Made by a program: the position numbers and the translations under genes. Positions 18,041 to 26,637 of a stretch of DNA of 50,047 nucleotides are shown here, piece after piece. Under the pieces are notes generated by a model. It did not search any database and had not been told where the DNA came from. It was given only the letters and a program-made list of their open reading frames with translations. Origin of the DNA: Bryobacterales bacterium (GTDB taxonomy: Bacteria > Acidobacteriota > Terriglobia > Bryobacterales > Bryobacteraceae); assembly GCA_016789785.1 (NCBI GenBank), contig JAEUQE010000035.1, forward strand, positions 1-50,047, read 5' to 3'. Numbering within the stretch: position 1 is the stretch's first letter; each line of letters begins with the position of its first letter.

Positions 18041-20181
18041 AAGAGCCTTCCCAGGCGGAAGAAGACCTTCCGTTCGCCTTTGTCACCCACACCCGCGCCG
18101 ACATACACAATGCCAAGGTAGGTTTCCGCCAGCAGTCCCGCCGATCCGCTGTGATAGGTGGGCGCGTCGAATCCGCGCAAGTGCACGGCGCCGGCCTCGT
18201 AGATTCCGGCTGCAAAGATCCTGGCGAAAGACGACGAACGCATTTCTCGAAGAAGTCCGCCCTGCGCCAGGTAGTAGCGTTGCCCGAACAATTGATTCCG
18301 GGAGAGAGCCGTCAGCCGGCTGATTCCACCGAGCGTGAACAGCGCTTGAATCCCGCCGCGGGCAGGGGCGGCGCCCCCGGAGAACGCGGTCAGGACGCTG
18401 AGCCGCGAGTTGATCGGCTTAGCCCACGCGATGTTCCCGTCTCCCACGGCAAAAGGCTTCACACCGCCGGGTCCCCGCGCGACCCATTCGGCGTCGGCGG
18501 ATATGCGAAAGCCGCGGCGTGGGATGAGGGCGCTGTCCTGCCCGTAGTAGCGATATTGCATCCGGACGGACGTGGAGCCGCCCTCGCTCTCCGGCACGGG
18601 AAGCGTGCCGCTGGCGAGTTGAGCGTTGGCCGACGCGACGCGCAGCCCGATCCGCATCTCTGCCTCCCGGCTGATTGCCCAGCCGGCGGACAGGTCGGCG
18701 TACCGCCGGTCGACGCCAAGTTCAGCCAGCAGACGGCCGTCCTTCCGGAACGGAATCAGTTGGCTTTCGGCGGCGATCCTGGGCGCGATGAAGAAGCGGC
18801 TTGCGCCAGGACGCCAGTAGTACTCGGCCCCCGCCCCAGTATTGCCCGCGCCGCCGAGAACGTCGATTCGCCATTCCGATGCAACGCTTCCGGCTGCGAG
18901 AATCTTCAGCCGCCCACCCATGCCGAATCGGGACCCTTCGCCGGAGGCCGCTTCGAACTGCGGCAGAATGTCGAGACTCCAGTGGCCGCGCGGGTTCGGC
19001 CGTGCGTTCACTTCGAGGACCGGGCCCGCGGCGTTGCGCGTGAAGCGATAGTCGGCCGAGTCGTACAGGCCGCTTCCCGCGATTCCTCCCAGCGCCCGCT
19101 CCAGGCGCCTTTCATCGAACGCGCCGGCGCCGATTGCTGGCCGGAGGTCCCGTTCCAGCAGTTCCCGTTCCTGCTCCGGGACGCCAGCCACTGCCAAGCC
19201 CGCTGGTTCTGGAACCGAGCGTCTCCGCGACTGGCGCTGTTCAAGGTGCTTGGCCCACTCTTCCGGCTCCAGCGCATACTTGCGGAGAGCCGCAACCTTC
19301 TGTGCGGCTTCGTAGCCAACTTGGCGCAATTGGCCGGAGCGCTGGTAGTCCGACGAGGAGAACCCCTTCAACGCGGGCGCCACAATGAAATCAGCTTGCG
19401 CCATGCTTGCCTTCTCATTGTTCGCGATCATCACGCTGATGCTGCGCGCGGCGACTCCCAGCAGCGACTCGACGGCTTTGCCGGTGATCGGAGGCGTTTC
19501 CAGCACAACGGCGATCACGACATCCGCGCCCATCTCGCGGGCCACGGCAACCGGCAGGTTGTCGAGGGTTCCGCCATCCACAAGCACCTGACTGCCAATC
19601 TTCCACGGCGTGAAGAGCCCCGGAATCGCCATGGTGGCACGCAGGGCGTCGAACAACCTTCCACGCCGCAAAACCACCTTCTCGCCGCGTACCAGGTCAG
19701 TGGCCACGCAGGCAAACGGGATCGGCAGTTCGTTGAAGTCGGTGATATCGCCATAGGCGCCAGTGAACCGGCTCAACACCACGCCCACGCCATGCCCGGC
19801 CGACAACCCTGCCGGCAGGCGGAGGCCCTTGCTTACTGCGAGTTGCATCTGATTGGGAAACTCGCGCCGGTCTTCTCTCCGGCGAAAGGTCAACTGATCG
19901 AAAGAAGGACCGGTGCGCAGCGCATCGTCCCAGTCAATCTGAGCCACGAAATCGCCCAACTCGTCCGGGCTCTTACCGGTGGCGTAGAGACCGCCGACCA
20001 GGCCGCCCATGCTTGTGCCGGCCACAATGCCAACCGGTATGCGCTGTTCCTCCAGCCACTGAATGACGCCAACATGGGAAAGTCCCAAAGCACCGCCGCC
20101 GCCCAGAACAAGACCTATCTTGGGCCGCTCCGCGGCGGGCATCGACAGGCAAACCAAACCGAAAAACGCAAGAGCACGCAT
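18037..20181 (-). CDS. Patatin-like phospholipase autotransporter (PlpD / type Vd)
   Basis: A signal peptide (MRALAFFGLVCLSMPAA) leads into a patatin domain: 'GLVLGGGGALGLSHVGV' oxyanion loop, 'GTSMGG' nucleophile and 'VDGGTLDN' Asp form the Ser-Asp dyad of a lipid acyl hydrolase. About residues 320-400 resemble a POTRA domain, and the remaining ~310 residues alternate polar and aromatic strands ending in 'RLGRLF', as expected of a 16-strand outer-membrane barrel with a terminal Phe. This is the PlpD layout, which places the lipase at the cell surface. ATG 20181 is chosen over a GTG two codons earlier. It lies 46 nt downstream of the hybrid kinase gene on the same strand, suggesting co-expression. 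Confidence 0.9.
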   Translation of the reverse strand: MRALAFFGLVCLSMPAAERPKIGLVLGGGGALGLSHVGVIQWLEEQRIPVGIVAGTSMGGLVGGLYATGKSPDELGDFVAQIDWDDALRTGPSFDQLTFRRREDRREFPNQMQLAVSKGLRLPAGLSAGHGVGVVLSRFTGAYGDITDFNELPIPFACVATDLVRGEKVVLRRGRLFDALRATMAIPGLFTPWKIGSQVLVDGGTLDNLPVAVAREMGADVVIAVVLETPPITGKAVESLLGVAARSISVMIANNEKASMAQADFIVAPALKGFSSSDYQRSGQLRQVGYEAAQKVAALRKYALEPEEWAKHLEQRQSRRRSVPEPAGLAVAGVPEQERELLERDLRPAIGAGAFDERRLERALGGIAGSGLYDSADYRFTRNAAGPVLEVNARPNPRGHWSLDILPQFEAASGEGSRFGMGGRLKILAAGSVASEWRIDVLGGAGNTGAGAEYYWRPGASRFFIAPRIAAESQLIPFRKDGRLLAELGVDRRYADLSAGWAISREAEMRIGLRVASANAQLASGTLPVPESEGGSTSVRMQYRYYGQDSALIPRRGFRISADAEWVARGPGGVKPFAVGDGNIAWAKPINSRLSVLTAFSGGAAPARGGIQALFTLGGISRLTALSRNQLFGQRYYLAQGGLLREMRSSSFARIFAAGIYEAGAVHLRGFDAPTYHSGSAGLLAETYLGIVYVGAGVGDKGERKVFFRLGRLF

Positions 20182-20186
20182 GTTCA

Positions 20187-20198
20187 CTCTCGCGAGAG
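20187..20198. promoter_or_regulatory. 12-bp perfect palindrome before the patatin gene
   Basis: CTCTCGCGAGAG is a perfect palindrome ending 5 nt upstream of the patatin ATG, and its GAGAG arm is the only Shine-Dalgarno-like sequence there. It could be an operator or an RNA fold that hides the ribosome site. No regulator can be named. Confidence 0.35.
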
Positions 20199-20227
20199 CA
20201 AGCGGCTCGCCACACTGAGCTTACCTG

Positions 20228-23200
20228 CTAGGTGCGCACCAAGAGAAGAGAGCGCTGGATCGCACGCAACTGTTGTTCAAGCTCGCCGTTGAGCGTCAGG
20301 ATGCGTTCGCGCATGCCGGATTTGGCCAGGGCTTCCATCTCGCGGCCCAAGTCGCCCAGTTGCGGAAAACCGAGTCCTGGGGCCACGCCCTTCAAGTTGT
20401 GTGCGATTCTCTGGACGGTGGAGAGATCGGAGGAGTCCAGCGCCGCCTTGATCGCCGCTACGTCGCGCAGGCGGTTTTCAAGGTACGCCGACACCAGAGC
20501 GGACGTCATGGGCGCAGCCGCAACCAGCTTCGTCACCCAGACTTCGTCTTCGACAGCCTTGAGGAGTTGGTTTGGATCCGGATTGTCGCTCACGAGGATC
20601 TGGGGTGTGTCGCCTGCTTGAGCGAGAGCTTCCCGCAACACATCCGGCCTCCCGGCCCGGCCGTCGACCAGAACGGCCGATACCTGCCTTGTCCTCAGAA
20701 CCGCCACCGCTTCACTCTCGCCCGAGGCGAAGATGGTCTGGTACTCGGTTGCGCCGCTCAGGGCGCGCGCCACAGCCGTAGACCATTTCCCAATGGCACC
20801 AATGCAAAGCAGAACCGGCTGGGACGGGATCCATTGCTCGATCTTCGAGGTGAGTTCTTCCATGCTGGCGGGCTTTGCTTGATAGTCGTCCATTCCAGCC
20901 AGGCGGCAGTTCTCGCGCTGGACATCGAGCGCATAAGCGGTGAGCGCCACGATAGGAACCCGCGGCCGGCCCTGCGCCTGTTCGACAGCCCGGATCTGCC
21001 GGGTAGCCTCCAAACCATCCAGGTCCGGCATTTCGACATCCATCAGGATCAGGTCGTAACGTGTTGCCTGGAACCGGGCTACAGCCTCATTTCCGCCTGT
21101 CACGGCGTCGACTTCGCATCCGCAGTGCCGGACAATCGCCGCACTGATGCTCAAACTCTCCGCGTTGTCGTCAACCACCAACACTCTCGGGGGCCTCTTC
21201 CGCATTTTCATGGCGGACATGCGGTGTGCATTTCTTGCCCCATTCGGCTTGCGAACTCCTGTATCGGCAAGGAATCGCCGCAGCCGGGAAAGGGTGAGCG
21301 GCCGGTCGAGGGCCATGCGTCCGGCCATCGCGCCGGGCGCCCCAACAACCCGGCCCGTTACGATCCGAAGCGACTCCGCGAGAGTCAGCGTGCCTTGGAA
21401 CGCCTTCGAATGAGCGGCCTCGAAGTCCAGGAGAAGGATGTCGCAGCCACCATCGTTCAGCAGGCGCGTTAGATCGCTCGGCCCGCGGCAAGGAAGGAAG
21501 ACGCCGCCCACGCGCTCCAACAGTAACTTGAGGGAGTTTCGGAGAGACTTGTCCGGCGTCTGTACGGCAACACGCAGACCAGCAAAAGCTGGATCGACGA
21601 TTCCTGGCTCGCCTTCGGCTGGGGGTAGGGGCAACTCGACAGTGAAGCAACTGCCTTTCCCTACTTCGCTTTCCACGTATAGCCGGCCCCTCATCGCCTC
21701 GGCCAGGCGGCGGCTGATGGTCAGTCCCAACCCAACCCCCAATCGCGATTGGGCGGAGCCAGTCCTGAGTTGCACGAACTTCTCGAAGATGCGCTCGACC
21801 GCCTCGGCGGGGATTCCCTCCCCATCATCTTTCACTGCAATGCGGACACCGGAGCCGCAGTTCTTGAGAGTCACATGGATCCGTCCCGCACGCGTGAATT
21901 TGACCGCGTTCCCGACGAGGTTGCTGGTGATCTGTCGGAGCCGGCCCGGGTCGCCGATGAGCCTGTCCGGCACCCGCCCCAGCAATAACAAATCAAGCAG
22001 AAGGCCCTTACTCTGCGCTGCGGCGCGGAACTGATCGCAGACCGCTTCCAAGATCAGCACCGGGTCGAACGGGACGGCTTCGATATCGATTTGACCTGCT
22101 TCGATTCGGGATATGTCGAGCAAATCATTGATGAGGCGCGTCAGCGCGCGAGCGTTCGAGTGAATAACTTCCGCGTAGTGCTGCGAGTCTGGCCGGAGCG
22201 AGGTTTCCAGCAGCAACTCGCTCGATCCGGCGATTACGTTCAGCGGCGTGCGCAATTCATGGCTGATCGCGGCAATGAACTCGGATTTCGCGCGATTGGC
22301 CTGCTCGGCAGTCTGGCGGGCCCGCTCCTGTTGTTCCTGTGCCGCCCGTCTCATTTCGACGTCGGCCAGACTGCCGAACATTCGCTGGTCCGCTGCAACC
22401 TCTCCAAAGCGCCCGGGGCGAAGTTCCAGCCAACGGCTATCTCCTGACTTGGTGATCCAGCGGCACTCGATCGGCGGCGATCCGACGGCTTGGTCGAAAA
22501 GTTGTAAGTGCAGTTGGAGGCGCTCCCGATCTTCCGGATCCACAAAATTGAGCAGCGGGACACCGAGGCATTCCTCAATATCGTGGCCGAGCAAGCGGGT
22601 CCACGCGGGATTGAGGTAACGCAACATCCCATCCACGGTGGCTTCGAATACTACTTCCTGGATTTGCGAGAGCACCGTCCGGTACTCCCGTTCCCGGCGC
22701 TCAAGCGCTTCGACGGCCTCCTTTTTCGCGGTGATGTCTGTGAAGCAGCCTACGAAGCGGTAAGGAGTTCCCGCGGAGTCGCGCAGCACCCGCCCGCGGG
22801 CCCTGGCCCACCTCATTCTGGAATGGCCGGGGGGGTGTGTGCGGTACTCGATGTCGTACGGAACGTCGTTTTCCAGGTGCGCCCGCGTAGCCTCCTGCAT
22901 CCTTGCCAGATCATCCGGATGCACCCACCGGTAAGTGTCTTCCAGGGAACAATCGCCCACGCGGGTGGCATAAACGCGCCCCGTCCTCATGTCCCAATCA
23001 AAGATGCCGTCCTGTGTTCCAAGAAGTCCTAATTCCAGGCGTTCCTTCGTCGCGCGCAGTTCCTCCTGCGCCCGGTGTTGCTCAGTGATATCGCGGAACC
23101 GCCAAACGCGTCCAATCATCCGGCGGCGAACGAGTTGCGGCTCTTCATGGCCCTGCACGATGCGTCCGTCCTTCAGGTGGAGTTGGAGAGTGCAGGATTG

Positions 23201-23917
23201 GGCGGGATTGGAATCGATGCTGTCGAGATGCTGCTTCAACATGGCAGGATCGCTGGTCAGGCTCACCAGCAGCGCCCGCCACGTCTCGCCTGCACTTTCG
23301 CAGTCCGGCCCGAACATCTCACGGGCCGATTCGTTCACCAGGACAGGAACTCCGGCCACGGTGGTCGCCACGACCGCTGAGTGGGACGATTCCACAGTAG
23401 CGCGCAGGCCGGGATGAGCCATACCTTTCCGGTCTTCGACAACTTCAAGAACGCCAGTCAGGACCCGAGGCGCGTGTTGTTCGTCCCAGGCAGTGATGAC
23501 CGCCCGAATCCGGACTGCCTCCGGGCGGTCGCGCAGCCATGCCTCATGCTCGAAGGTGCTCTCGGATCTTTTCCGGCAGTACGCCCAACTCTTTAACAGC
23601 GCCCTCTTCTCCCAGGGTTCGAGGAGGTTCAGGGCGGCCCGCACCGAATCGGGCGCTAGTGCGGGCATCCAGGACGGCCGCCCAGTGGCTGTTGAACACA
23701 CTGACAGCGCGCCGTCAGGCAGCGTACACTCCCAGATACCGTCCGATACAGCGGATAGCATCGCGAGCAGGCGAGCCGAACCTGAAAACCGGTCTGCGGA
23801 CGACACGAGTCTCAGTATGACACATGGTGTTCCGAGTGCTATATCCCGGATCGGGACAGACGGACGCTTAATGGCAGCAAGCGTGCTTCCTAACGGTAAC
23901 GAATCATCATCATGCAT
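20228..23917 (-). CDS. Soluble PAS hybrid histidine kinase with receivers and HPt
   Basis: This is a cytosolic phosphorelay protein of up to 1229 residues without membrane segments. It has three to four PAS-type regions (to about 525; one is PAS_3-like with 'YRWVHPDDLARM'), HisKA with His553 in 'SHELRTPLNV', HATPase ('DDGEGIP', 'GVGLGLTI'), a degenerate receiver (about 775-890, no acidic pair), a normal receiver with Asp in 'LMDVEMPDLDG' (near 960), a second degenerate receiver and an HPt with His1173 in 'AHNLKG'. The upstream ATG at 23917 shares the self-complementary ATGCAT with the start of the divergent gene; AGGAG stands 12 nt before it. A GTG at 23806 or ATG at 23761 are alternative starts. 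The patatin gene follows. Confidence 0.92.
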   Translation of the reverse strand: MHDDDSLPLGSTLAAIKRPSVPIRDIALGTPCVILRLVSSADRFSGSARLLAMLSAVSDGIWECTLPDGALSVCSTATGRPSWMPALAPDSVRAALNLLEPWEKRALLKSWAYCRKRSESTFEHEAWLRDRPEAVRIRAVITAWDEQHAPRVLTGVLEVVEDRKGMAHPGLRATVESSHSAVVATTVAGVPVLVNESAREMFGPDCESAGETWRALLVSLTSDPAMLKQHLDSIDSNPAQSCTLQLHLKDGRIVQGHEEPQLVRRRMIGRVWRFRDITEQHRAQEELRATKERLELGLLGTQDGIFDWDMRTGRVYATRVGDCSLEDTYRWVHPDDLARMQEATRAHLENDVPYDIEYRTHPPGHSRMRWARARGRVLRDSAGTPYRFVGCFTDITAKKEAVEALERREREYRTVLSQIQEVVFEATVDGMLRYLNPAWTRLLGHDIEECLGVPLLNFVDPEDRERLQLHLQLFDQAVGSPPIECRWITKSGDSRWLELRPGRFGEVAADQRMFGSLADVEMRRAAQEQQERARQTAEQANRAKSEFIAAISHELRTPLNVIAGSSELLLETSLRPDSQHYAEVIHSNARALTRLINDLLDISRIEAGQIDIEAVPFDPVLILEAVCDQFRAAAQSKGLLLDLLLLGRVPDRLIGDPGRLRQITSNLVGNAVKFTRAGRIHVTLKNCGSGVRIAVKDDGEGIPAEAVERIFEKFVQLRTGSAQSRLGVGLGLTISRRLAEAMRGRLYVESEVGKGSCFTVELPLPPAEGEPGIVDPAFAGLRVAVQTPDKSLRNSLKLLLERVGGVFLPCRGPSDLTRLLNDGGCDILLLDFEAAHSKAFQGTLTLAESLRIVTGRVVGAPGAMAGRMALDRPLTLSRLRRFLADTGVRKPNGARNAHRMSAMKMRKRPPRVLVVDDNAESLSISAAIVRHCGCEVDAVTGGNEAVARFQATRYDLILMDVEMPDLDGLEATRQIRAVEQAQGRPRVPIVALTAYALDVQRENCRLAGMDDYQAKPASMEELTSKIEQWIPSQPVLLCIGAIGKWSTAVARALSGATEYQTIFASGESEAVAVLRTRQVSAVLVDGRAGRPDVLREALAQAGDTPQILVSDNPDPNQLLKAVEDEVWVTKLVAAAPMTSALVSAYLENRLRDVAAIKAALDSSDLSTVQRIAHNLKGVAPGLGFPQLGDLGREMEALAKSGMRERILTLNGELEQQLRAIQRSLLLVRT

Positions 23918-25471
23918 CTCTCATTAGTTCTCCTGCTGGCCGCTGCCTGTCTCGCGGGCGAGATGTCCGTTCCGCCTGATTCCGCACCGAACATCTTCTC
24001 CTACGAGGATCTCGTGAACCTTGGCACTCAGGATCCGATCGAGGCATCTCTTGAGGCGAGATTGCGGACTCTGCTGACCACGCCTTTCGTGAGCAACGAC
24101 GCGGCGCGGCGCGGCGTGGCGCCGCAACGGCCTGCCCCGCCCGGTCTGGGACCTTCCCTGCGCGCCGTCTTCTGGAACATAGAGCGTGGAATGAACATCG
24201 ATGCGGTGAAACTAGCTTTTACCGACACGGCAGGGTTCCTTGATGCCGCCCGGAAAACAGGCGTGGAGGAAACGGCACTGCGCGAACAGTTGGCGGTGCT
24301 GCAGTCGGCCGACGTGGTTGTTCTGAATGAAGTGGATTGGGGCCTGAAGCGCACGGGATATCGCGATGTCATCCGCGAACTTGGAGAAGCGATGCGGATG
24401 AACTGGGCCTATGGAGTCGAGTTCGTCGAAGTCGATCCCAAGATACTGGGTAGCGAGGCTTTCGACAGCGTCACGGACGAGGCCGAGCGCACCAAACTTC
24501 GGGAAGCGGTTGCGGTCGACAAGAAGCGGTTGCGCGCTCTGCATGGGACGGCAGTGCTTTCCCGATACCCCATCAGAGAGGCAAAACTGATCCCCTTCGA
24601 GCAGCCTGGCTACGACTGGTATCACGGCGAGTTGAATCTCGCGCGGTTTGAAGAGGGAAAACGGAAGGCCGCCAAACTCCTGGGCGAGACGCTCGGCCGC
24701 GAAGTACGGCGGGGCGGGCGAACCAATCTCATTGTTACCCTCGACGTGCCGGACTTGAAAGAAAAGCTGGTCACCATCGCGGCGACGCACCTGGAGAACC
24801 GCGCCGATCCCAAGGTCCGCCGGCTACAGATGGAGGAACTGCTGAGGCTTCTCCAGGGTGTCCGGAACCCCGTGATCATTGCCGGGGACATGAACACAAC
24901 GGGATCCAAGGGAAAGCCTCGCAGCCTTCCCCAGAGCATGCTCAGCAGCGCTCTTTCGGCAGAGGGTGTCTCGAAGAAGGTGATTAAGTACGCAACCGGC
25001 GTCGGCCCTATCTTCAGCATTGGCCTCTCCGCTTACAAGTCTTCGCGATTTCAGAACGATCCCACGGTGCCTGGCATCAAACCGGTGGCCGGAAATCCTG
25101 AGGCGGCACTCTTCGATGTTCTCGAGGCGTTCCGGTTCGCCGATGGAACATGTCTCGACTTCCGCGGGGATCCGGACCGCGCGGTGAACCACAAGTCCGG
25201 GACGCTCGCCAACTCGAACGAGCGTGGGGCCAAGGGCTTTGTGAAGACCTTTCAGTTCGAGCGGAATATCGGCCCGAAGGGCTGGTTCAAGCTGGACTGG
25301 ATCTTTGTCAAGGGCTACACAGAACACCCGCGCCACGCCGGTCAGACATACCATTTCGCTCCCCACTCCGGACGCACGCTCTCGCTGTTGAATTACGCGC
25401 CCGAAGAGCGGATCTCCGATCACAGCCCGATCGCCGTCGATCTGCCCTTCGACGAGCCCCCGCGCCGCTAG
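23912..25471 (+). CDS. Secreted endonuclease/exonuclease/phosphatase-family protein
   Basis: A signal peptide (MHLSLVLLLAAACLAG) precedes an EEP-fold domain. The metal and catalytic motifs appear in order: 'FWNIERG', 'VLNEVDWG', 'HGTAVLSRYPI', 'TIAATHLENR', 'IIAGDMNTTG', 'KLDWIFVKG' and 'ISDHSPIAVD'. Such enzymes cleave phosphodiester or phosphomonoester bonds in nucleic acids, lipids or inositol phosphates with Mg2+. At 519 residues it is longer than a bare EEP domain; insertions lie between the first acidic motif and the GDMN motif. Export suggests scavenging of extracellular nucleic acid or phospholipid. The substrate cannot be told from sequence. The baeRF gene follows 38 nt later. Confidence 0.85.
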   Translation: MHLSLVLLLAAACLAGEMSVPPDSAPNIFSYEDLVNLGTQDPIEASLEARLRTLLTTPFVSNDAARRGVAPQRPAPPGLGPSLRAVFWNIERGMNIDAVKLAFTDTAGFLDAARKTGVEETALREQLAVLQSADVVVLNEVDWGLKRTGYRDVIRELGEAMRMNWAYGVEFVEVDPKILGSEAFDSVTDEAERTKLREAVAVDKKRLRALHGTAVLSRYPIREAKLIPFEQPGYDWYHGELNLARFEEGKRKAAKLLGETLGREVRRGGRTNLIVTLDVPDLKEKLVTIAATHLENRADPKVRRLQMEELLRLLQGVRNPVIIAGDMNTTGSKGKPRSLPQSMLSSALSAEGVSKKVIKYATGVGPIFSIGLSAYKSSRFQNDPTVPGIKPVAGNPEAALFDVLEAFRFADGTCLDFRGDPDRAVNHKSGTLANSNERGAKGFVKTFQFERNIGPKGWFKLDWIFVKGYTEHPRHAGQTYHFAPHSGRTLSLLNYAPEERISDHSPIAVDLPFDEPPRR

Positions 25472-25509
25472 CCCAGCCGATGGCACGCGGCTTGCAATTC
25501 CGTGTTGCT

Positions 25510-26634
25510 ATGAGATATGTAGACATACCGAGCACCGAGCAAATGCGTATGCTCGGAGCGCATCGGGCGGAACCTTGCATTTCCATTTGGCTCCGCACGA
25601 CCCCGATTACGGTCAACGTGGAAGCAAGCCGCATCGAACTGCGCAACCTCCAGAAAGAGGCGGTGCGCCAGCTTGAGGAAGCCGGGACACCTGCCGCGAA
25701 GATTTCAGCCGTCGGCGAACTGGTCGCCGAACTGGCTGCCGATGACGAGTTCTGGCGCTACCAGTCAGAAAGTCTGGCCGTCTTTGTCACTCCGGAATCC
25801 ATTCAGTCCTTTCGGCTGCCGAATCACTTCGATTCGGGCGTGGAGGTCAGCGACCGCTTCCACGTTGCGCCCCTGGTGCGGGCCGTCAGTTTCCCCTACC
25901 TCGCGTATGTTCTGGCGCTGTCGCAGAACAGCGTGCGACTCGTCGAGATCACCCCGAGTACTGCGGTCGATGTGACGCGCGAGGCGGGCATTCCGGAGAA
26001 CTTGCCTGATGCTTTAGGGCGGTCGTTACCCCGCGACCCGGCGCCGGCCGGCCGGCTGCAGGGCGGCGAAGGCCAGAAAGTGCTTGTGGGGCAATTCGCG
26101 CGTCGCGTGGACGCCGCTGTCTGCGCGTATCTGACGGGTGGCAACCTGCCGCTCATTCTGGCGGCGGTGGAGCACGTCGGCGCCATCTACCGGTCGCACA
26201 ACTCCTGCCCGAACCTGCTGCCCGATTCGCTCACCGGCAACTTCGATCACACCACTCCGGCGGAACTGGCGGCTGCGGCGCGCCCGCTGCTGGATGCCGA
26301 ATATCAACGACAGGCCGCGGAGAGCGCCGCCGGGTTCGCGAAGGCACAGTCGTCCGGCTACGGTATCGCCGATCTCGCCAGCGCCGCCCGCGCGGCTACC
26401 CAAGGCGCGGTACGGAAGCTATGCATTGACATTGAAACGGTCGAGCACGGAACCGTGGACGACGATGGGGCCATCGCGTTCGCGGGCGCGCCAAGCGCGG
26501 CCAGCTACGACATCGTGGGTGAAATCGCCGTACGTGCGCTGCTGTCGGGCGCCGAGGTGATCGGCCTGCGCAAGGCGCAGATGCCCGCGGCAAGCCCGGT
26601 AGCGGCGATTCTCCGGTACCTGCCGCAAGCCTAA
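25510..26634 (+). CDS. baeRF-family (bacterial archaeo-eukaryotic release factor-like) protein
   Basis: The protein has 374 residues from ATG 25510; the frame is open upstream to 25150 but that part overlaps the preceding gene. The pattern is that of baeRF proteins: 'CISIWLRTTPI' opening strand, 'NLQKEAVRQLEE' helix, 'DDEFWRYQSESLAVFVTPE', 'FRLPNHFDSGVEVSDRFHVAP', 'YVLALSQNSVRLVEI', then 'LILAAVEHVGAIYRSHN' and 'GNFDHTTPAEL' in the central domain and a divergent C-terminal L7Ae-like part. Relatives are homologous to eRF1/Pelota and may act on stalled ribosomes or in stress; no GGQ-like motif is seen here. It is cytosolic and ends 3 nt before the converging gene at 26638. Confidence 0.8.
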   Translation: MRYVDIPSTEQMRMLGAHRAEPCISIWLRTTPITVNVEASRIELRNLQKEAVRQLEEAGTPAAKISAVGELVAELAADDEFWRYQSESLAVFVTPESIQSFRLPNHFDSGVEVSDRFHVAPLVRAVSFPYLAYVLALSQNSVRLVEITPSTAVDVTREAGIPENLPDALGRSLPRDPAPAGRLQGGEGQKVLVGQFARRVDAAVCAYLTGGNLPLILAAVEHVGAIYRSHNSCPNLLPDSLTGNFDHTTPAELAAAARPLLDAEYQRQAAESAAGFAKAQSSGYGIADLASAARAATQGAVRKLCIDIETVEHGTVDDDGAIAFAGAPSAASYDIVGEIAVRALLSGAEVIGLRKAQMPAASPVAAILRYLPQA

Positions 26635-26637
26635 GAA

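Noticed and set aside
17893..20292. 799-codon open frame on the plus strand opposite the patatin gene
   Set aside because: It runs antisense to an unmistakable patatin and barrel protein and its product is low-complexity without known motifs.
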